NCBI GenBank assembly: GCA_015488125.1
Contig: WFOJ01000197.1
Span: 1 to 10,035 of the forward strand
Direction of reading: 5' to 3'
DNA length: 10,035 nucleotides
Source: Mariprofundaceae bacterium
GTDB lineage: Bacteria > Pseudomonadota > Zetaproteobacteria > Mariprofundales > Mariprofundaceae
Both the position numbers and the translations under genes were made by a program. Positions 6,623 to 10,035 of this stretch are shown here, one piece after another (positions within the stretch are counted from its first letter, which is position 1; every line of letters starts with the position of its first letter). The notes beneath the pieces were generated by a model that saw only the letters and a list, made by a program, of their open reading frames with translations, made no database searches and had not been told where the DNA came from.

Positions 6623-9600
6623 ATGCGTGCCATGATTGCCTTTTTTGTCCGCCGTGGGCTGGTGGTCAATATGCTCTCCATCATGATGCTCTGCGGCGGC
6701 ATCTATGCAGCGATGAATATCCAGCGCGAGGCTTTTCCCAGCGTGAATTTTGATGTGGTGGTGGTTTCTGCCGCCTATCCCGGTACCACGCCCAAAGAAG
6801 TGGAACAACTCATGATCACGCCGATTGAGCGCCAGCTTAAAGGTATCGACGGTATCAAGACGGTGCGCAGCACGGCCTTCCCCGGCTTTATGCAATTAAC
6901 CATTGAGGTTGACCCTGATTATCAGGATCGCTCGCGGCTGGTGTCGGATGTGCAACAGGCCATCAATCAAGCCGGGTTACCGACGGATCTGCCTGCTGAC
7001 CCGACGATTACTGAAGTGAAATCCGAACAGGCACCGGTGCTGACCTTCTCGCTGTTTGCACCCATGAAGCCGCTGGAACTCAAGCGGCTGGGAGATCGCA
7101 TCGAGGATGACGTACTTAATCTTCCCGGCGTCTCACGCGTGCTGGTACAGGGCGACCGCAAGGAAGAAATCCGCATCACCCTCGATCCTGAGCGCATGCG
7201 CCGTCACCATGTTTCCATCAATGATGTGACGCGACTGGTAAGAAGCTGGAATCTGAACGCGCCTGGCGGCACACTGAAGGAAGATAACGGCCAGCACATG
7301 ATTCGCATTGTCGGCGAGTTCCATGATGCGGCGGATGCCGGGGCGTTGGTGCTGCGCGCCAATGATCGCGGGCAGGCACTGTATTTGCGCGATGTGGCAA
7401 CGGTGGAGCGCACGCTGGTACAAGCCAGCCGCTACGTCGGCGCGCAAGGCTTGCCAGCGCTGAACATGATTGTGCTGAAAAAAGGTGATGCCGACATCAT
7501 CAAGCTCAGTGACCGCGTCCGCGCTTACCTGAAAACCGTACCGAAAACCTATGGCGAAAAGATCAAGGTCAGCGTTTATCAGGATTTCTCGCTGATCACC
7601 CGGCTGCGGCTGGGCGTGCTGACCAGCAATGGCGCCATCGGTTTGGGGCTGGTGTTGCTGACGTTGATCCTTTTTTTGCGTCCATCGGTAGCCATCACCA
7701 CGGCCTGGGGACTGCCGGTAATTTTCTTCTCCGGCCTGCTGCTGCTGTATCTGGCCGGGGTGACGCTGAACCTGCTGACCATGTTCGGCTTTATCATGGT
7801 GCTGGGGCTGATGGTCGATGATGCCATCATTGTCGGCGAAAACGTTACCTGGCATATGGAGCAGGGCAAAACACCGGAACAGGCTGCCATCGATGGCACC
7901 CACGAATTGCTAGGCCCGGTCAGCGCCACCGTGCTGACCACTGTCGTCGCCTTTTTGCCGCTGATGCACATGGACGGCATCATCGGTAAATTTATTTTTT
8001 CCATTCCGGTGGTTGTGGTGGTACTGCTGATGTTTTCCTGGCTGGAAGCCATCCTGATTCTGCCCAATCACATCCGCGACATCGCCAACCCCCGCAAACA
8101 TCCCAGGGAACGCTGGCTGTTCGTCATCATTTCCCGAATCTATGCACCCTTATTGCGCTGGGCAGTCAAGCTGCGCTACCTGACTATTTTGCTAACCCTT
8201 GCCGGACTGGCGGCAGCAGGGTTGCTGGCCAAAAGCATGGAGTTTCAGCTCTTCCCCTCAGGGGCAGAAAGCGAATTTTACCTGCGCGTGACGCTGCCAC
8301 CGGGCACAACGCTGGAGCAAACCTACGCCCTGTTATTGCGCATGGATGCCGAGGTGCGCAAACGCATTGACCCGAACATTCTCGAAACCACTACCCTGGT
8401 AGCGGGTGAAAACAGTGCCGACCAGCGCGAATCGCTCAAACGCATGGGGGATCGCTTCGGTTTCGTGCGGGTGATTCTCACCCCCTTCACCGAACGCACC
8501 ACCAGTGCCTTCACCGTTATGGACAAGATTCAGGCGGATATTCCGGCCATGTTCCCGGAAGCGGATATCAGCTTTGCCATGCTTACCCCCGGGCCACCGG
8601 TTGGCCGTGCCCTGCAAGTGGAACTGACGCGGGGCAGCGATGCCGAAATGCGCGCTGTCAGCCAGCGATTGGTGGATTTTTTGCATGGCATCAAAGGCGT
8701 GCATGCCATTGAAAGTGATTTGCAGCCAGGTGACCCGGAAATGCATATTCAAGTAGATCGCACGCTAGCTGCCTATGCCGGCATTGATCTGGCCACCATC
8801 GCCAGCCATGTGCGTGCTGCTTTTGATGGCCTGCGCGTTTCGTCGCTGAAGCAAGGCAAGGAAGAGGTGGATGTGACCATTCGCTACCCCGAAGCCGCCC
8901 GCCGTCACATGGATACGCTGATGCAGCTACAAATCCCCAATCAGCGCGGTGGACTGGTGCCGCTGGCACGCATTGCCAAGGCCGTCGAGGCGCCGGGCAG
9001 CAACAGCATCCGCCACAAGGATGGCAACCGGGTGATGAACGTCTCTGCCGAGGTCGATCGCAGCATCATCACCTCGAAAAAGCTTAACGATCTGGTGCGC
9101 CAGCACCAGGCTGAATGGCTGGGCGATGCCAGACATACCCACGTTCACTTAGGTGGCGAGCAGGAACGCAGTGAAGAATCCGTGCGCGGCTTGATATTCA
9201 GCTTTGCCTTTGCCATGGCTGGCATTTTCGTCATCCTCGCCATCCAGTTCAACAGCGTGCGCTATCCTGTGCTGGTCATGTTGGCCATTCCCTTCGGTGT
9301 GATCGGTATTATTGTCGGCTTTTGGCTGCACCAGCAACCCATTTCCTTCATGGCCATGATGGGTTTTGTGGCCCTCACCGGCGTGGTGGTCAATGCCTCG
9401 CTGGTCATGGCCGTATTCATCCAGCGCGCCCTGGCCACTGGTCAGCCGTGGCGGGAAGCTGTCATCGAAAGCGGCCTGCGCCGCCTGCGCGCGGTGTTGC
9501 TCACCGCCATCACCACCGTCGTCGGCCTGCTACCCACCGCCTACGGCTGGGGCGGCCACGACCCCTTCGTCGCCCCTATGGCGCTGGCACTCTCCTGGGG

Positions 9601-9709
9601 ACTGCTGTTCTCCACCGTCATCACTCTGTTTTCCATCCCTGCCGCCATGGGTATCGCCATGGATGGCCACAGCCTGTGGTTGTGGTGCAGGCAGAAAATC
9701 GGTGGTTAG
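6623..9709 (+). CDS. AcrB-like RND efflux transporter (HAE-type), inner membrane
   Basis: Proton-driven inner-membrane pump of a tripartite exporter, 1028 aa (AcrB is 1049). A first membrane segment at ~10-30 is followed by the large periplasmic porter domain, with AYPGTTPKEVEQLMITPIE as the first porter motif. Membrane segments 2-6 fall at ~333-480, a second segment group starts near 518, a second periplasmic part runs ~540-850, and segments 8-12 fall at ~855-1010. TM4 carries LGLMVDDAIIVGENV with Asp399-Asp400, the proton-relay pair of AcrB (Asp407/408). In TM10 the AcrB lysine is absent: the sequence is LTGVVVNASLVMAVF, with Asn924-Ala925. TM11 keeps an arginine (Arg956 in RRLRAVLLT), matching AcrB Arg971. 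The start ATG has GGAA 6 nt upstream, 3 nt after the TolC stop. Substrate cannot be told from sequence. Confidence 0.95.
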   Translation: MRAMIAFFVRRGLVVNMLSIMMLCGGIYAAMNIQREAFPSVNFDVVVVSAAYPGTTPKEVEQLMITPIERQLKGIDGIKTVRSTAFPGFMQLTIEVDPDYQDRSRLVSDVQQAINQAGLPTDLPADPTITEVKSEQAPVLTFSLFAPMKPLELKRLGDRIEDDVLNLPGVSRVLVQGDRKEEIRITLDPERMRRHHVSINDVTRLVRSWNLNAPGGTLKEDNGQHMIRIVGEFHDAADAGALVLRANDRGQALYLRDVATVERTLVQASRYVGAQGLPALNMIVLKKGDADIIKLSDRVRAYLKTVPKTYGEKIKVSVYQDFSLITRLRLGVLTSNGAIGLGLVLLTLILFLRPSVAITTAWGLPVIFFSGLLLLYLAGVTLNLLTMFGFIMVLGLMVDDAIIVGENVTWHMEQGKTPEQAAIDGTHELLGPVSATVLTTVVAFLPLMHMDGIIGKFIFSIPVVVVVLLMFSWLEAILILPNHIRDIANPRKHPRERWLFVIISRIYAPLLRWAVKLRYLTILLTLAGLAAAGLLAKSMEFQLFPSGAESEFYLRVTLPPGTTLEQTYALLLRMDAEVRKRIDPNILETTTLVAGENSADQRESLKRMGDRFGFVRVILTPFTERTTSAFTVMDKIQADIPAMFPEADISFAMLTPGPPVGRALQVELTRGSDAEMRAVSQRLVDFLHGIKGVHAIESDLQPGDPEMHIQVDRTLAAYAGIDLATIASHVRAAFDGLRVSSLKQGKEEVDVTIRYPEAARRHMDTLMQLQIPNQRGGLVPLARIAKAVEAPGSNSIRHKDGNRVMNVSAEVDRSIITSKKLNDLVRQHQAEWLGDARHTHVHLGGEQERSEESVRGLIFSFAFAMAGIFVILAIQFNSVRYPVLVMLAIPFGVIGIIVGFWLHQQPISFMAMMGFVALTGVVVNASLVMAVFIQRALATGQPWREAVIESGLRRLRAVLLTAITTVVGLLPTAYGWGGHDPFVAPMALALSWGLLFSTVITLFSIPAAMGIAMDGHSLWLWCRQKIGG

Positions 9710-9745
9710 CACGACTGCGTGTGCGAGCCATGAGTAGATTCTGAA

Positions 9746-9887
9746 TCACCGCAAGTCCAGCGGGCTTCTCGCCTTTTTCAGCGTTTGTGATTGCACAGTG
9801 TGGGTGTAAATCATCGTCGTTTTCAGGCTGGCATGGCCGAGCAGCTCCTGAATGGTGCGAATGTCATCATTCGCCGACAGCAAATGA
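9746..9887 (-). pseudogene. C-terminal fragment of an integron-integrase-like tyrosine recombinase, interrupted
   Basis: The last 46 codons and TGA stop of a phage-integrase-family (IntI-like) protein read on the minus strand. The translation has HLLSANDDIRTIQELLGHAS followed by LKTTMIYTHT and the tail KKARSPLDLR. This contains the conserved DIRTIQxLLGH block, its His, and the catalytic tyrosine in MIYTH. The terminal ARSPLDL is typical of integron integrases and their relatives. In family members a Thr normally precedes HLL. Here homology stops exactly there, at a CTAG sequence, and the DNA beyond looks like an insertion-sequence end, so the 5' part (catalytic core with the first Arg, HxxR box) is displaced outside the window or lost. 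The gene faces the RND gene, 36 nt from its stop. No attI site or cassette is visible; any would lie beyond the insertion. Confidence 0.8.
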
Positions 9888-9891
9888 CTAG
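9888..9891. repeat. CTAG, candidate target-site duplication of an insertion
   Basis: CTAG sits exactly where integrase homology ends and the putative insertion begins. Four-base YTAR duplications such as CTAG are known for IS5-type elements. The second copy, if it exists, is outside the window, so this is only a candidate. Confidence 0.35.
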
Positions 9892-10035
9892 GAGTCTGTC
9901 GGATTTTGGCAATCGTCGCGAGAAATAGCGGGATTGAGTCAAATATACGACCTGTTGGCGGCGAATAGCAGCGCTATTTAACAAAAACAGGGCGAAGATT
10001 TGGCCAATATCCGCTTTTTCGTAGTAGATTGATCA
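9892..10035. mobile_element. Probable left end of an insertion sequence (truncated by window edge)
   Basis: The 144 bases from GAGTCTGTCGGATTTT onward do not continue the integrase reading frame with family residues and abruptly replace it. The start resembles an IS terminal repeat followed by untranslated lead-in to a transposase, but the transposase would lie beyond the window and is not seen. The integrase frame runs into it without a stop for about 29 codons (ending at TAG), giving a chimeric frame with no ATG. Within it, AAATAGCG (9923-9930) and CGCTATTT (9972-9979) are inverted repeats, and AATAGC-AGC-GCTATT (9964-9978) is a hairpin. Family and orientation are uncertain; IS5-like is a guess from the CTAG junction. 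Confidence 0.5.
9964..9978. repeat. Small hairpin inside the putative insertion sequence
   Basis: AATAGC (9964-9969) and GCTATT (9973-9978) form a perfect 6-bp stem with a 3-nt loop. It lies within the larger inverted pair 9923-9930/9972-9979, so alternative pairings are possible. Such hairpins upstream of transposase genes can block read-through transcription, but that role is inferred here. Confidence 0.4.

Noticed and set aside
7133..7903. 256-codon open frame on the minus strand
   Set aside because: It is antisense to the well-supported RND gene, rich in Gln/His/Asp as expected for a shadow frame, and has no family resemblance.
9322..9744. 140-codon plus-strand frame overlapping the end of the RND gene
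   Set aside because: It is an out-of-frame shadow, full of His/Arg/Pro; the RND frame explains the region with TM10-12 motifs.
9761..9777. GC-rich stretch then TTTTT, a possible terminator for the RND operon
   Set aside because: Only about 3 bp can pair, and the bases are explained as codons of the integrase tail on the minus strand.

Overview
The window looks like chromosomal DNA of a proteobacterium of moderate GC, most likely gamma- or zeta-like. The support is an HrpA helicase tail of the DUF3418 type, a lipoprotein with a classical lipobox, a TolC/RND pair that implies two membranes, and a gammaproteobacterial-looking integron-integrase tail. The EF-P has a Lys-type loop (TPGKG), so it is not the Arg/rhamnose type. 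The species cannot be named from this sequence.

Layout, left to right. (1) Positions 3-1226: the C-terminal third of an HrpA-type DEAH RNA helicase, cut by the window edge. (2) 1227-1445: a promoter-bearing intergenic region with a perfect TTGACA -35 box and a strong Shine-Dalgarno sequence that places the next start at a GTG. (3) 1446-2843: an NhaP/CPA1-family cation/proton antiporter, overlapping by 14 nt a lipoprotein gene of unknown function (2830-3696). The two are probably co-transcribed. (4) 3697-4020: a 324-bp gap with nested inverted repeats and no recognisable gene. (5) 4021-9709: a tight same-strand run of four genes: a PhnA/YjdM-like zinc-ribbon protein, elongation factor P (efp), a TolC-family outer-membrane channel and an AcrB-like RND transporter. 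Gaps are 14 nt, a 1-nt overlap (TGATG) and 3 nt, so this is very probably one operon. No periplasmic adaptor gene lies in the cluster. (6) 9746-10035: on the minus strand, the last 46 codons of an integron-integrase-like tyrosine recombinase, interrupted at a CTAG site by what looks like the left end of an insertion sequence that runs off the window.

How the genes fit together. The antiporter probably exchanges Na+ or K+ for H+ at the inner membrane, and the coupled lipoprotein would sit in the envelope. TolC and RND form the outer and inner parts of a tripartite exporter whose adaptor must be encoded elsewhere. EF-P relieves ribosome stalling at consecutive prolines, and several neighbours contain such motifs (PPG in the RND pump, PPP in the lipoprotein, PPD in the antiporter). 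The right end is a decayed mobile or integron-related locus.

I see no tRNA, rRNA, CRISPR array or complete mobile element. No clearly novel system stands out. The points most worth a second look are the interrupted integrase, the efp-efflux operon lacking an adaptor, the unusual RND proton-relay residues, the antiporter-lipoprotein pair and the nested inverted repeats.
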